Source: CBCXVS01 sp965178525
GTDB lineage: Bacteria > Tectomicrobia > Entotheonellia > Entotheonellales > Entotheonellaceae
Reading direction: 5' to 3'
Assembly: GCA_965178525.1 (NCBI GenBank)
Contig: CBCXVS010000384.1
Coordinates: 1-5,948 of the forward strand
Length of the DNA: 5,948 nt
Shown here: one piece after another, positions 5,068 to 5,948 of the stretch
How positions within the stretch are numbered: the stretch's first letter is position 1
Layout: every line of letters begins with the position of its first letter
Notes under the pieces: model-generated
What the model saw: the letters and a program-made list of their open reading frames with translations, nothing else
What the model was told of the DNA's origin: nothing
The model's database searches: none
Program-made: the position numbers and the translations under genes

Positions 5068-5948
5068 TCATGCTGAATGCTCATCGCTGGCGACCACCAC
5101 ACGGTCGGCAAGCCGACGCAGCTCTGAAATCGCCTCTATAATCTGTGCCTCGCTTTTCGCCTTTGCCAATTGTTTCAGGTTGGCAGCCGGTTCGGTGAAG
5201 GCGTCGAAACCGACCGTGCCGCCTGCCCCCTTCAACCAATGCGCCAAGTTTGCCAGTTCGTCGAAATTCCTGTCATGCGCCGCCCTGACGATGGCCTCGA
5301 TCTGTTCGCCAAGCCGCCCGACAAACTTTTCAATGATGGCGCGAAATCGCGGATTGTCAGCCGACAACCGGGAGACGATAGGCGGCTCCGCAGCGGACAG
5401 AACGCTTTTCGGCTGCGTGTCAGCCCGTAACCTCGCTGGCGCATGTGATGTTGCAGCCTGCTGCAAACGTTGGCCGCCCAGCACGTCAGCCAACGTTTGC
5501 AGCAAACCGTCAAGATCAATCGGTTTGGTCAGGTACCCGGAACATCCGGCTGCCATGATGTCTTGCTCAAATCCTTTCATGGCGTGTGCCGTCAGCGCGA
5601 TGATCGGCGTTTGCAGCCCTTGCTGGCGTAGATGCCGCGTCGCCGTGCGGCCATCCATCACGGGCATCTGCATATCCATGAGGATGACATCGAAGGGCTC
5701 TTGCAGCCCTTTTGCCACGGCGATTTCGCCATTCTCGGCGCCATCTACCTGCAAACCTACTTCCTCGAGGACGAGCGTGACCAGTTCGCGGTTCTCGACG
5801 CCATCGTCTACCACGAGAATTCGGGCGGGTGGAAATTGCCAGCGCGGCTGTTCATCCGATACCGTTGCCTCGCTAGACCGAAGTTCCTCCCGTGATTCGG
5901 CGACAACTTGTTGAAATAAAAACTCAAAAGCCTGAAACGAATCGACCT
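5068..5948 (-). CDS. Hybrid sensor kinase-like protein, C-terminal REC and Hpt domains (5' end outside window)
   Basis: The reading frame is open from the right edge to TGA at 5068-5070 (about 293 residues visible). The first methionine-type codon giving a 248-residue product is a GTG at 5812-5814. It is not the start: the strand I-L-V-V-D-D runs through it, and in-frame codons continue upstream (R-W-Q-F-P-P-A-R before it) to the edge. A linker of about 45 residues precedes the receiver domain. The phospho-acceptor is the Asp codon at 5674-5676 in L-M-D-M-Q-M-P-V-M-D-G, followed by L-T-A-H-A and L-T-K-P. After a Q/A-rich linker comes an Hpt domain whose active His codon is 5239-5241 in A-H-W-L-K-G-A-G-G. 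REC followed by Hpt at the C-terminus is the arrangement of tripartite hybrid kinases (BarA/ArcB-like logic), so the missing N-terminus probably holds HisKA and HATPase domains. That is inference. It is the most upstream visible gene of the operon. Confidence 0.88.
   Translation of the reverse strand, partial: VDSFQAFEFLFQQVVAESREELRSSEATVSDEQPRWQFPPARILVVDDGVENRELVTLVLEEVGLQVDGAENGEIAVAKGLQEPFDVILMDMQMPVMDGRTATRHLRQQGLQTPIIALTAHAMKGFEQDIMAAGCSGYLTKPIDLDGLLQTLADVLGGQRLQQAATSHAPARLRADTQPKSVLSAAEPPIVSRLSADNPRFRAIIEKFVGRLGEQIEAIVRAAHDRNFDELANLAHWLKGAGGTVGFDAFTEPAANLKQLAKAKSEAQIIEAISELRRLADRVVVASDEHSA
5459..5504. repeat. 16-bp perfect inverted repeat inside the kinase gene
   Basis: TGCTGCAAACGTTGGC (5459-5474) and its exact reverse complement (5489-5504) are separated by 14 bp. 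A smaller palindrome, TTGCAGC-CT-GCTGCAA (5451-5466), overlaps the left arm, so two hairpins compete for the same bases. The repeat encodes the L-L-Q-T-L-A end of the receiver domain and the R-L-Q-Q linker before Hpt. There is no T-tract on either side. Confidence 0.85.

Noticed and set aside
5610..5712. TTGCAGCCCTT repeated twice about 90 bp apart
   Set aside because: Both copies simply encode G-L-Q inside the receiver domain and are explained by codon choice.
5063..5914. Plus-strand open frame of 283 codons
   Set aside because: It is antisense to the REC-Hpt gene, whose receiver and Hpt motifs are unmistakable. Its product is Ser/Pro/Arg-rich and low in recognisable motifs, typical of a shadow frame in GC-rich DNA.

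Overview
The window looks like bacterial chromosome from a GC-moderate to GC-rich, environmentally responsive organism. The REC-GGDEF-EAL protein and the hybrid kinase with a C-terminal Hpt domain are most typical of Proteobacteria and similar Gram-negatives. I cannot name a genus. Base composition is a mosaic: sampled 60-base stretches run from about 70% GC (1141-1200, oxidoreductase) and 60-63% (5221-5280 and 4441-4500, signalling genes) down to about 35-37% (3901-3960 and 2161-2220).

Left part (1-1735). A minus-strand DUF1326-family gene (29-289) keeps its cysteine-rich N-terminal half and then ends abruptly, as if its 3' half was replaced near position 50. An intergenic region (290-562) separates it from a divergent, intact, plus-strand FAD-dependent oxidoreductase of the DAO/FOXRED1-like type (563-1735, 390 aa), which has a strong Shine-Dalgarno. 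This gene is bracketed by two copies of an approximately 40-bp direct repeat (501-540 and 1857-1896, 36/40 identical). Weaker similarity extends about 70 bp upstream of each copy. The repeat is the most unexplained structure in the window.

Right part (1895-5948). Three signalling genes lie head to tail on the minus strand, so transcription runs from right to left. First is the 3' end of a phosphorelay protein, probably a hybrid histidine kinase, with receiver (REC) and Hpt domains (5068 to beyond the right edge). Next, 14 bp downstream, is an intact 675-aa REC-GGDEF-EAL protein for cyclic-di-GMP turnover (3026-5053). Last, after 70 bp, is a REC-HisKA-HATPase protein (start 2955) whose ATPase domain is broken by a one-base frameshift near 2114-2122. 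The lost C-terminus is still readable in another frame down to a stop at 1895. The plausible working model is a phosphorelay in which the upstream Hpt histidine feeds the receiver domains of the two downstream proteins and so controls c-di-GMP level. The third component appears to be decaying.

I found no RNA genes, CRISPR array or complete mobile element. The sequence left of about position 46 could be the end of an inserted element, but too little of it is visible to say.
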